Positions 1 to 8,819 of a DNA stretch of 64,000 nt are shown in pieces. The notes beneath the pieces were generated by a model. It saw nothing but the letters and a program-made list of their open reading frames with translations. It was not told where the DNA came from and searched no databases. Both the position numbers and the translations under genes were made by a program. Every line of letters begins with the position of its first letter. Positions within the stretch are counted from its first letter, which is position 1. This stretch comes from Halichoerus grypus (taxonomy: Eukaryota > Chordata > Mammalia > Carnivora > Phocidae): contig NW_027555066.1 of the NCBI RefSeq assembly GCF_964656455.1, positions 1-64,000 of the forward strand, given 5' to 3'.

Positions 1-210
1 CGCTGGAGAATCCATGCTTCAGCTAAAAGAGCCGCTCCTGAGGGTGGAAGCATTTTGTTGTGTGCGTGCATGAGAGCACTGCAAGGGAGTCCAAAGCTTT
101 TTGTGAATGAGCCTCAGGCCCCAGCAGAAGGCAGAACACGACTCCCCATGTATTTCATCACGCTAGCACGGCAGCCCCACTTTTGCATGGAAGTCTAACA
201 GCTAGTGTTC
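1..210. repeat. Satellite half-unit B (start of unit 1)
   Basis: B-type half-unit, marked by GCTCCTGAGGGTGG, the GCATTTTGTTGTGTGCGTGC stretch, CCAAAGCTTTTTG, CAGAACACGACTCCCC and GCACGGCAGCCCCAC in that order. In the following units its first 18 bases (CTAACTCGAAGG...) precede the arbitrary unit start, giving about 228 bp. It has TTTCATCACG where some sisters have TTTGACCAAG. Confidence 0.85.
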
Positions 211-496
211 TCACTCGAAGAAACAACACTGTAGAGAAACCGTGCTTTAGCTACCGTCGACCTCTAGACGGAGGAAGCATTACACGGAGTACCGTGGCTG
301 AGAGCCTGGGGAACGGGTTCCATACGTGAAACCAAGGGAGAAATAGGTCCGGGCACAAGGCACCTCTGGACTCAGCTCTTGCTACCTGAAGCTAAGACTA
401 CTGCTCCATGTGTGCTTGGAATGCTATGTGCTCGACCCTGACTGGGAAGAAACAAGCCTGTAAAGAATCCCAGCTGCAGCTCATTCGCCTACCAGG
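211..496. repeat. Satellite A half-unit plus truncated B (~65 bp)
   Basis: The A half-unit (ACTCGAAGAAACAACACTG, GTGCTTTAGCTACCG, GAGAGCCTGGGGAACGGG) is followed near 430 by only about 65 bp of a B half-unit. That stub joins directly to CCAGGCTACTAACACC. The paralogous stretch at about 2395-2990 has about 0.4 kb more at this point, so an internal deletion is the simplest explanation. Confidence 0.75.
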
Positions 497-955
497 CTAC
501 TAACACCAAGAATCAATGCTGTAGCCTTACTGCGCTTTAGCTACCATTGCCGTTCCTGAAGCCGCAGGAGTTGTATAGTGCTCGTGTATGAGAGACCGGG
601 GAAAGGGTCCCATACGTGAAATGGAGTGAGAAACAGGCCGGTGCGGAAGGCAGCTCTCAACTCACCTCTTGTTTATGAGGCTAGTCCCCTTGCCCCGGGT
701 GTGCCTGCAGGCCATAAGCCAACCACCTAACTCAAAGGAACAACTCTGTAGGGAATTCCTGCTTCGGCTAAAAGAGCCATGCCTCAGGGTGGACGCATTG
801 TGTGGTGTGCATGCGTGAGTGCACAGCAAGGGAGTCCAAAACCATTTTCCTTGTGAGACCCAGGCCCCGGAAGAAGCCAGAACACGACTCCCCACTTGCT
901 CCATGAAACTACTACTGCGGCCCCACTTTTGAATGGAAGTCTAATAGCTAGCTTT
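497..955. repeat. Satellite dimer monomer (A+B, ~459 bp)
   Basis: The A half runs from CTACTAACACCAAG through GCGCTTTAGCTACC and AACAGGCCGG. The B half starts at CTAACTCAAAGG (727) and contains CCTCAGGGTGGACGC and GGCCCCGGAAGAAGCC. It is clearly more diverged from the central monomers than they are from one another, and closest to the pair at 2989-3453. Confidence 0.8.
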
Positions 956-1396
956 CTAACTCGAACAAACAACACTGTAGACAAACCGTGCTTTAGCTAC
1001 CGTCGACCTCTCTGTGGGCGAAGCAGTTTAGGGTGTACTGTGGCTGAGAGCCTGGGGACGGTTTCAATATCGTAATATCGGGGGAGAGACAGGCCGGTAC
1101 AGAAGGCAGCTCTCAACCCACATCATGGTTATGGGGCTAGTACCGTTGCCCAGGGTAAACACAGCCACCTAACTCGAAGGAGAATCTCGGTTCAGAGCTT
1201 GTGCGTCAGGTCAAACAGCTGCTCCTGAGGGTGGCAGCATTTTGTGGTGTGCGTGCGTGAGAGCACTGCAAGGAAGTCCAAAGCTTTTTGCGAGCGAGAC
1301 TCAGGCCCCAGCGAAAGGCAGAACACGACTCCCCATGTGTTTCATCACGCTAGCACGGCAGCCCCACTTTTGCATGGAAGTCTAATAGCTAGCGTT
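956..1396. repeat. Satellite dimer monomer (A+B, 441 bp)
   Basis: The A half is short by about 13 bases because the GTGTGTGCAGGCT stretch present in sister A halves is missing before AAACACAGCCACC (near 1156). The B half begins at about 1168. This monomer and the next are the ones lost in unit 5. Confidence 0.85.
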
Positions 1397-1849
1397 CTAA
1401 CTCGAAGAAACTACACAGCAGAGAAACCGTGCTTTAGCTACCGTCGACCTCTCTGTGGGCGAAGCAGTTTAGGGTGTACTGTGGCTGAGAGCCTGGGCAC
1501 AGTTTCAATATCATAATATCGGGGAGAGGCAGGCCGGTACAGAAGGCAGCTCTCAACACACATCATGGTTATGGGGCTGCTACCGTTCGCCAGGGTGTGT
1601 GTGCAGGCTTCAACACAGCCACCTAACTCGAAGGAAAACTTGATTGAGAGCCTGTGCTTCAGGTAAAACAGGTGCTCCTGAGGGTGGCAGCATTTTGTTG
1701 TGTGCGTGCGTGAGAGTAGTGCAAGGGAGTCCAAAGCTTTTTGCGAGTGAGACTCAGGCCCCAGCAAAAGGCAGAACACGACTCCCCATGTGTTTGACCA
1801 AGCTAGCACGGCAGCCCCACATTTGCATGGCAGTCTAATAGCTAGCGTT
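1397..1849. repeat. Satellite dimer monomer (A+B, 453 bp)
   Basis: The A half (GAGAGCCTGGGCACAGTTTC) starts at 1397 and the B half at 1623 (TTGATTGAGAGCC). The B half carries TTTGACCAAGCTAGC and CAGCAAAAGGCAG, diagnostic states used to map the unit 8 and 9 deletion junctions. Confidence 0.85.
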
Positions 1850-2303
1850 CTAACTCGAAGAAACAACACTGTAGAGAAACCGTGCTTTAGCTACCGTCGA
1901 CCTCTCTGTGGGCGGAGCAGTTTAGGGTGTACTGTGGCTGAGAGCCTGGGGACGGTTTCAATATCGTAATATCGGGGAGAGACAGGCCGGTACAGAAGGC
2001 AGCTCTTAACTCACATCCTGGTTATGGGGCTAGTACCATTCGAGAGGGTGTGTGTGCCGCCTTAAACACAGCCACCTAACTCGAAGGAAAAACTCGGTTG
2101 AGAGCCTGTGCTGCAGGTAAAACAGCTGCTCCTGAGGGTGGCAGCATTTTGTGGTGTGCGTGCGTGAGAGCACTGCAAGGGAGTCCAAAGCTTTTTGCGA
2201 GTGAGACTCAGGCCCCTGCGAAAGGCAGAACACGACTCCCCATGTGTTTGACCAAGCTAGCACGGCAGCCCCACATTTGCATGGCAGTCTAATAGCTAGC
2301 GTT
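1850..2303. repeat. Satellite dimer monomer (A+B, 454 bp)
   Basis: The A half has GGGCGGAGCAG and four G after ATATC; the B half (from 2076) has CCCCTGCGAAAGGC. A monomer-length segment of 454 bp covering this repeat is the one missing from units 8 and 9. Confidence 0.85.
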
Positions 2304-2746
2304 CTAACTCGAAGAAACAACACGGTAGAGAAATCGTGCTTTAGCTACCATCCACGTCTCTGAGGGAGGAAGCACTTTCCAGGCTACCGTGGGTGAGAGC
2401 CTGGGGAACGGGTTCCTTACGTGAGACCGAGGGAGAAGAAGTCCGGGCCACAAGGCACCTCTCGACTCAGCTCTTGTTACCTGAAGCTAACGCTACTGCT
2501 CCATGTGTGCATAGGAATGCTAAGTGCTCCACACTGTTTTGGCAGAAAGAAGCCGGTCAAGAATCCCAGCTTCAGCTCATTCGCCTCTCCACAGGGTGGC
2601 AGGATTTTCAACTCTGCTTGAGTGCAAACCTGGGGAATGAGTCCCAGCAGAATTCCGAGGCAGAAATAAGCATGGGCAGGAGGCAGCTATCGACTCAACT
2701 CTTGTTTCGGGAAACTAGATCGGCTCTCCCGTGTGTGCGTGTAGTC
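2304..2746. repeat. Diverged satellite monomer (A+B-like, ~443 bp)
   Basis: The A half is recognisable (GTGCTTTAGCTACCATCC, GAGAGCCTGGGGAACGGG) and resembles the one at 211. The second half from about 2520 (CTAAGTGCTCCACACTG) is strongly diverged but keeps the order CTTCAGCT, GGGTGGCAGGATTTT, GGAGGCAGCT and CTCAACTCTTGTTT. The open frames here begin at GTG and show no coding signs. Confidence 0.7.
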
Positions 2747-2988
2747 CTAAGTGCCATCCACCCAACGGAAAGGAACAAAAGTGCGGAGGACCCGTGCCTC
2801 AGCAAAGATCGCCCTTCCTGAGCGTGCACTTCATCTGTTGTGTGTTTTTTGTGAAAGCATGAGAAATGGAACCTAAACGTAACTCGGAGTGAGAAGCAGG
2901 CCTGGAAGGAAGGCTGCTGTCGACTCCCCTCTTGTTTGAGGAGATTAGCACTGCTGTACCCTGTGTGCCTGGAAGCCTAGTTCCCAGG
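2747..2988. repeat. Orphan, most diverged satellite half-unit (~242 bp)
   Basis: A single half-unit between two A+B pairs. It retains GCCTCAGC, TTCCTGAGCGTGC, TGTTGTGTG, GAAGCAGGCC and CTCTTGTTTGAGG in the usual order but is too altered to assign confidently to A or B. It breaks the strict A-B alternation and ends at the CCAGGCTACTAACACC junction also found at 492. Confidence 0.6.
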
Positions 2989-3453
2989 CTACTAACACCA
3001 AGAATCAATGCTATAGAGTTACTGCGCTTGAGTTAACATTGCCGTTCCTGAAGCCAGAGGAATTTGACAGTGCTCGTGTCTGTCTGAGAGCCCGGGGAAA
3101 GGGTCCCATACGTGAAATGGAGTGAGAAACAGGCCGGAGCGGAAGGCAGTTCTCAACTCACCTCTTGTTTATGAGGCTAGTACCCTTGCCCCGGGTGTGC
3201 CTGCAGGGCTAAAGCCAACCACCTAACTCAAAGGAACAACTCTGTAGAGATTTCCTGCTTCGGCTAAAGTAGCCATGCCGGAGGGTGGACGCATTTTGCT
3301 GTGTGCATGCGTGAGCGCACTGCAAGTGAGTCCAGACCCATTTTCCGTGTGGGACTCAGGCCCCGGCAGAAGGCAGAACATGACTCCCCACTTGTTTCCT
3401 GAGGCTAGCACTGCGGCCCCACTTTTGCATGGAAGTCTAATAGCAAGCGTTCT
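2989..3453. repeat. Satellite dimer monomer interrupted at its 3' end by L1
   Basis: A half from 2989 (CTACTAACACC, AGTGAGAAACAGGCCGG) and B half from 3223 (CTAACTCAAAGG, ATGCCGGAGGGTGGACGC). It ends in AATAGCAAGCGTTCT, where sister monomers read AATAGCTAGCGTTCT and continue straight into AACTCGAAG. Here the L1 intervenes, so the B half and the next A half are separated by 712 bp. Confidence 0.85.
3440..3453. repeat. L1 target-site duplication, left copy (unit 1)
   Basis: ATAGCAAGCGTTCT, repeated perfectly at 4152-4165 on the other side of the L1. One or more T at the right edge could belong to the poly(A) tail (T-run on this strand), so the duplication could be one base shorter. Confidence 0.93.
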
Positions 3454-3639
3454 TTTTTTTAATTATTATTTAATGTTTTTATTGTTATGTTAATCCCCAT
3501 ACATTACATCATTAGTTTTAGATATAGTGTTCCATGGTTCATTGTTTGTGCATAACACCCAGTGCTCCATGCAGAACGTGCCCTGCTCAATACCCATCAC
3601 CAGGCTAAGCCATCCTCCCAGCCCCCTCCCCTCTAGAAC

Positions 3640-3752
3640 CCTCAGTTTGTTTTTCAGAGTCCATCATCTCTCATGGTTCTTCTCCCCCTCCGATTTTCCC
3701 CCCTTCATTCTTCCCCTCCTGCTGCATTCTTCTTCTTCTTTTTTTCTTTCTT
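3640..3752. other. Pyrimidine-rich tract in L1 3' UTR (unit 1)
   Basis: A long stretch dominated by C and T on the plus strand, including TCTTCTCCCCCTCC, TTTTCCCCCCTTC, and a CTTCTTCTTC run leading into T7 and CTTTCTT. On the element's own strand it is the purine-rich part of the 3' UTR. It recurs in each L1 copy. Confidence 0.8.
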
Positions 3753-3864
3753 AACATATATTGCATTATTTGTTTCAGAGGTACAGATCTGAGATTCAAC
3801 AGTCTTGCACAATTCACAGCGCTTACCAGAACACATACCCTCCACAGTGTCCATCACCCAGTCA

Positions 3865-3889
3865 CCCCATCCCTCCCACCCCACCCCCC
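3865..3889 (-). other. G-quadruplex-capable tract in L1 3' UTR (unit 1; one per unit)
   Basis: On the minus strand there are five G-runs of 6, 4, 3, 3 and 4 with loops of 1, 1, 1 and 2 bases, which satisfies the usual four-run quadruplex pattern with very short loops. Equivalent tracts of the same length begin at 8273, 12683, 17093, 20609, 25019, 29429, 33383, 37341, 41749, 46159, 50569, 54979, 59389 and 63799. G-rich 3' UTRs with quadruplex potential are a known feature of mammalian L1s; folding here is inferred. Confidence 0.8.
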
Positions 3890-3931
3890 ACTCTAGCAAC
3901 CCTCAGTTTGTTTCCTGAGATTAAGAATTCC

Positions 3932-4149
3932 TCATATCAGTGAGGTCATATGATACATGTCTTTCTCGGTTTGACTTATTTCGCTCAGCATGATACCCTC
4001 CAGTTCCATCCACGTCGTTGCAGATGGCAAGATCTCATTCCTTTTGATGGCTGCATAATATTCCATTGTATATATATATACCCCCTCTTCTTTATCCATT
4101 CATCTGTTGGTGGACATGGCTCTTTCCACAGTTTGGCTATTGTGGACAT
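3932..4149 (-). pseudogene. L1 ORF2 C-terminal fragment, frameshifted at the TA tract (unit 1)
   Basis: Minus-strand codons for STIAKLWKEPCPPTDEWIKK lie at the element's 5' end, and those for MEYYAAIKRNEILPSATTWM and the remainder up to TGA lie downstream. The two parts align to the last ~73 residues of mammalian L1 ORF2p. With (TA)6 between them they are in different frames. It lies beyond the reverse transcriptase domain and has no independent activity. The same region is present in every unit; those with (TA)7 are shifted as well. Confidence 0.85.
4069..4080. repeat. (TA)n microsatellite inside the L1, n = 6 (unit 1)
   Basis: The dinucleotide tract follows CCATTG and precedes CCCCCTC. Length by unit: 6 in units 1 and 7; 8 in units 8 and 9; 7 in all other complete units. 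It is the only polymorphic simple repeat noticed and accounts for all 2-bp length steps in the array. Confidence 0.93.
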
Positions 4150-4151
4150 TC

Positions 4152-4165
4152 ATAGCAAGCGTTCT
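4152..4165. repeat. L1 target-site duplication, right copy (unit 1)
   Basis: Perfect repeat of the 14 bases at 3440-3453. The sequence that follows (AACTCGGAG) is the normal continuation of the satellite monomer, so removing 3454-4165 restores the arrangement seen in uninterrupted sister monomers. Confidence 0.93.
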
Positions 4166-4619
4166 AACTCGGAGAAACAACACTGAAGAGAAACCGTGCT
4201 TTAGCTACCGACGACCTCTATGTGGGAGGAAGCAGTTTAGGGTGTACGGTGGGTGAGAGCCTGGGGACGGGTTCCGTTTCGTGAAATCGAGGGAGAGACA
4301 GGCCGGAGAGAAGGCAGCTCTCAACTCAAACCATGGTTATGGGGCTAGTACCGTTGCCCCGGGTGTGTGTGCAGGCTTCATGAAAACTGCCTAACTCGAA
4401 GGAAAAACTCGCTGGAGAATCCATGCTTCAGCTAAAAGAGCCGCTCCTGAGGGTGGAAGCATTTTGTTGTGTGCGTGCATGAGAGCACTGCAAGGGAGTC
4501 CAAAGCTTTTTGTGAATGAGCCTCAGGCCCCAGCAGAAGGCAGAACACGACTCCCCATGTATTTCATCACGCTAGCACGGCAGCCCCACTTTTGCATGGA
4601 AGTCTAACAGCTAGTGTTC
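4166..4619. repeat. Satellite dimer monomer after the L1, crossing the unit boundary
   Basis: The A half resumes immediately after the right target-site duplication (AACTCGGAGAAACAACACTG) and includes GGTTCCGTTTCGTGAAATCG. The B half begins at 4391 and continues as the first ~210 bases of unit 2. At about 454 bp it has the standard monomer length, showing that the unit boundary used here is a convention and the monomer ladder is continuous across it. Confidence 0.8.
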
Positions 4620-7600
4620 TCACTCGAAGAAACAACACTGTAGAGAAACCGTGCTTTAGCTACCGTCGACCTCTAGACGGAGGAAGCATTACACGGAGTA
4701 CCGTGGCTGAGAGCCTGGGGAACGGGTTCCATACGTGAAACCAAGGGAGAAATAGGTCCGGGCACAAGGCACCTCTGGACTCAGCTCTTGCTACCTGAAG
4801 CTAAGACTACTGCTCCATGTGTGCTTGGAATGCTATGTGCTCGACCCTGACTGGGAAGAAACAAGCCTGTAAAGAATCCCAGCTGCAGCTCATTCGCCTA
4901 CCAGGCTACTAACACCAAGAATCAATGCTGTAGCCTTACTGCGCTTTAGCTACCATTGCCGTTCCTGAAGCCGCAGGAGTTGTATAGTGCTCGTGTATGA
5001 GAGACCGGGGAAAGGGTCCCATACGTGAAATGGAGTGAGAAACAGGCCGGTGCGGAAGGCAGCTCTCAACTCACCTCTTGTTTATGAGGCTAGTCCCCTT
5101 GCCCCGGGTGTGCCTGCAGGCCATAAGCCAACCACCTAACTCAAAGGAACAACTCTGTAGGGAATTCCTGCTTCGGCTAAAAGAGCCATGCCTCAGGGTG
5201 GACGCATTGTGTGGTGTGCATGCGTGAGTGCACAGCAAGGGAGTCCAAAACCATTTTCCTTGTGAGACCCAGGCCCCGGAAGAAGCCAGAACACGACTCC
5301 CCACTTGCTCCATGAAACTACTACTGCGGCCCCACTTTTGAATGGAAGTCTAATAGCTAGCTTTCTAACTCGAACAAACAACACTGTAGACAAACCGTGC
5401 TTTAGCTACCGTCGACCTCTCTGTGGGCGAAGCAGTTTAGGGTGTACTGTGGCTGAGAGCCTGGGGACGGTTTCAATATCGTAATATCGGGGGAGAGACA
5501 GGCCGGTACAGAAGGCAGCTCTCAACCCACATCATGGTTATGGGGCTAGTACCGTTGCCCAGGGTAAACACAGCCACCTAACTCGAAGGAGAATCTCGGT
5601 TCAGAGCTTGTGCGTCAGGTCAAACAGCTGCTCCTGAGGGTGGCAGCATTTTGTGGTGTGCGTGCGTGAGAGCACTGCAAGGAAGTCCAAAGCTTTTTGC
5701 GAGCGAGACTCAGGCCCCAGCGAAAGGCAGAACACGACTCCCCATGTGTTTCATCACGCTAGCACGGCAGCCCCACTTTTGCATGGAAGTCTAATAGCTA
5801 GCGTTCTAACTCGAAGAAACTACACAGCAGAGAAACCGTGCTTTAGCTACCGTCGACCTCTCTGTGGGCGAAGCAGTTTAGGGTGTACTGTGGCTGAGAG
5901 CCTGGGCACAGTTTCAATATCATAATATCGGGGAGAGGCAGGCCGGTACAGAAGGCAGCTCTCAACACACATCATGGTTATGGGGCTGCTACCGTTCGCC
6001 AGGGTGTGTGTGCAGGCTTCAACACAGCCACCTAACTCGAAGGAAAACTTGATTGAGAGCCTGTGCTTCAGGTAAAACAGGTGCTCCTGAGGGTGGCAGC
6101 ATTTTGTTGTGTGCGTGCGTGAGAGTAGTGCAAGGGAGTCCAAAGCTTTTTGCGAGTGAGACTCAGGCCCCAGCAAAAGGCAGAACACGACTCCCCATGT
6201 GTTTGACCAAGCTAGCACGGCAGCCCCACATTTGCATGGCAGTCTAATAGCTAGCGTTCTAACTCGAAGAAACAACACTGTAGAGAAACCGTGCTTTAGC
6301 TACCGTCGACCTCTCTGTGGGCGGAGCAGTTTAGGGTGTACTGTGGCTGAGAGCCTGGGGACGGTTTCAATATCGTAATATCGGGGAGAGACAGGCCGGT
6401 ACAGAAGGCAGCTCTTAACTCACATCCTGGTTATGGGGCTAGTACCATTCGAGAGGGTGTGTGTGCCGCCTTAAACACAGCCACCTAACTCGAAGGAAAA
6501 ACTCGGTTGAGAGCCTGTGCTGCAGGTAAAACAGCTGCTCCTGAGGGTGGCAGCATTTTGTGGTGTGCGTGCGTGAGAGCACTGCAAGGGAGTCCAAAGC
6601 TTTTTGCGAGTGAGACTCAGGCCCCTGCGAAAGGCAGAACACGACTCCCCATGTGTTTGACCAAGCTAGCACGGCAGCCCCACATTTGCATGGCAGTCTA
6701 ATAGCTAGCGTTCTAACTCGAAGAAACAACACGGTAGAGAAATCGTGCTTTAGCTACCATCCACGTCTCTGAGGGAGGAAGCACTTTCCAGGCTACCGTG
6801 GGTGAGAGCCTGGGGAACGGGTTCCTTACGTGAGACCGAGGGAGAAGAAGTCCGGGCCACAAGGCACCTCTCGACTCAGCTCTTGTTACCTGAAGCTAAC
6901 GCTACTGCTCCATGTGTGCATAGGAATGCTAAGTGCTCCACACTGTTTTGGCAGAAAGAAGCCGGTCAAGAATCCCAGCTTCAGCTCATTCGCCTCTCCA
7001 CAGGGTGGCAGGATTTTCAACTCTGCTTGAGTGCAAACCTGGGGAATGAGTCCCAGCAGAATTCCGAGGCAGAAATAAGCATGGGCAGGAGGCAGCTATC
7101 GACTCAACTCTTGTTTCGGGAAACTAGATCGGCTCTCCCGTGTGTGCGTGTAGTCCTAAGTGCCATCCACCCAACGGAAAGGAACAAAAGTGCGGAGGAC
7201 CCGTGCCTCAGCAAAGATCGCCCTTCCTGAGCGTGCACTTCATCTGTTGTGTGTTTTTGTGAAAGCATGAGAAATGGAACCTAAACGTAACTCGGAGTGA
7301 GAAGCAGGCCTGGAAGGAAGGCTGCTGTCGACTCCCCTCTTGTTTGAGGAGATTAGCACTGCTGTACCCTGTGTGCCTGGAAGCCTAGTTCCCAGGCTAC
7401 TAACACCAAGAATCAATGCTATAGAGTTACTGCGCTTGAGTTAACATTGCCGTTCCTGAAGCCAGAGGAATTTGACAGTGCTCGTGTCTGTCTGAGAGCC
7501 CGGGGAAAGGGTCCCATACGTGAAATGGAGTGAGAAACAGGCCGGAGCGGAAGGCAGTTCTCAACTCACCTCTTGTTTATGAGGCTAGTACCCTTGCCCC

Positions 7601-8819
7601 GGGTGTGCCTGCAGGGCTAAAGCCAACCACCTAACTCAAAGGAACAACTCTGTAGAGATTTCCTGCTTCGGCTAAAGTAGCCATGCCGGAGGGTGGACGC
7701 ATTTTGCTGTGTGCATGCGTGAGCGCACTGCAAGTGAGTCCAGACCCATTTTCCGTGTGGGACTCAGGCCCCGGCAGAAGGCAGAACATGACTCCCCACT
7801 TGTTTCCTGAGGCTAGCACTGCGGCCCCACTTTTGCATGGAAGTCTAATAGCAAGCGTTCTTTTTTTTAATTATTATTTAATGTTTTTATTGTTATGTTA
7901 ATCCCCATACATTACATCATTAGTTTTAGATATAGTGTTCCATGGTTCATTGTTTGTGCATAACACCCAGTGCTCCATGCAGAACGTGCCCTGCTCAATA
8001 CCCATCACCAGGCTAAGCCATCCTCCCAGCCCCCTCCCCTCTAGAACCCTCAGTTTGTTTTTCAGAGTCCATCATCTCTCATGGTTCTTCTCCCCCTCCG
8101 ATTTTCCCCCCTTCATTCTTCCCCTCCTGCTGCATTCTTCTTCTTCTTTTTTTCTTTCTTAACATATATTGCATTATTTGTTTCAGAGGTACAGATCTGA
8201 GATTCAACAGTCTTGCACAATTCACAGCGCTTACCAGAACACATACCCTCCACAGTGTCCATCACCCAGTCACCCCATCCCTCCCACCCCACCCCCCACT
8301 CTAGCAACCCTCAGTTTGTTTCCTGAGATTAAGAATTCCTCATATCAGTGAGGTCATATGATACATGTCTTTCTCGGTTTGACTTATTTCGCTCAGCATG
8401 ATACCCTCCAGTTCCATCCACGTCGTTGCAGATGGCAAGATCTCATTCCTTTTGATGGCTGCATAATATTCCATTGTATATATATATATACCCCCTCTTC
8501 TTTATCCATTCATCTGTTGGTGGACATGGCTCTTTCCACAGTTTGGCTATTGTGGACATTCATAGCAAGCGTTCTAACTCGGAGAAACAACACTGAAGAG
8601 AAACCGTGCTTTAGCTACCGACGACCTCTATGTGGGAGGAAGCAGTTTAGGGTGTACGGTGGGTGAGAGCCTGGGGACGGGTTCCGTTTCGTGAAATCGA
8701 GGGAGAGACAGGCCGGAGAGAAGGCAGCTCTCAACTCAAACCATGGTTATGGGGCTAGTACCGTTGCCCCGGGTGTGTGTGCAGGCTTCATGAAAACTGC
8801 CTAACTCGAAGGAAAAACT
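4410..8819. repeat. HOR unit 2 (4410 bp)
   Basis: Full-length unit with the commonest length, (TA)7 and a T5 run after GTGTG. I noticed no private variant in it. It shares the TTTTGTGGTGTG state (near 5650) with units 1 and 3. Confidence 0.95.
7862..8561 (-). mobile_element. 5'-truncated LINE-1, unit 2 (700 bp)
   Basis: Same element and insertion point as in unit 1. Target-site duplications at 7848-7861 and 8562-8575; (TA)7 at 8477-8490. Confidence 0.94.

Larger units (their letters stand above)
3454..4151 (-). mobile_element. 5'-truncated LINE-1, unit 1 (698 bp)
   Basis: Read on the minus strand, the element starts at GAATGTCCACAATAGCC, about 70 codons before the end of ORF2. It runs through the TGA stop at about 3932 and a ~480-bp purine- and G-rich 3' UTR, and ends in a short A-run (T-run at 3453-3460). 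A full mammalian L1 is about 6 kb, so roughly the last 12% is present. The minus-strand insertion point reads GAGTT/AGAACG, close to the L1 endonuclease preference TT/AAAA. The TA tract is (TA)6. It is not autonomous: no reverse transcriptase, endonuclease, ORF1 or 5' UTR. Confidence 0.95.
1..4409. repeat. HOR unit 1 (4409 bp)
   Basis: Full-length unit, used here as the reference for internal structure. It differs from unit 2 by one extra T in the T-run near 2845-2850 and by a (TA)6 rather than (TA)7 tract at 4069-4080. It carries G in the B half-unit motif TTTTGTGGTGTG (near 1241), a variant shared only with units 2 and 3. Because the window starts here, the true preceding half-unit is split: its first ~18 bases lie outside. 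Confidence 0.95.

Noticed and set aside
1470..1475. TTAGGG (in CAGTTTAGGGTGTAC) as a possible telomere repeat
   Set aside because: It occurs once per A half-unit and is never in tandem; it is part of the satellite monomer.
1438..1869. 143-codon minus-strand open frame; similar peptides (RLPCKCGAAVLA..., WGVVFCLL...) are encoded in several B half-units
   Set aside because: It also starts at GTG. Comparing the homologous frames at about 784-984 and 3223-3411, most of the codon differences I checked change the amino acid. The B halves near 1 and 1169 have an in-frame stop from TTTCATCACG. There is no sign of protein-level constraint; shared ancestry of the monomers explains the similarity.
2393..2821. 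142-codon plus-strand open frame, present in every unit
   Set aside because: It starts at GTG, not ATG, in mammalian DNA, lies wholly in satellite monomers, has no recognisable domain, and is repeated only because the unit is repeated. No splice sites, promoter or poly(A) context were found.
3527..3943. Short open frames on both strands inside the L1 3' UTR
   Set aside because: They fall in the untranslated 3' region of a truncated L1, with proline/serine-rich or lysine-rich translations that simply mirror the pyrimidine/purine-rich tract.
3454..4151. Independent L1 insertions in each unit
   Set aside because: Identical truncation point, identical 14-bp duplication and near-identical sequence in all units require a single insertion followed by amplification.
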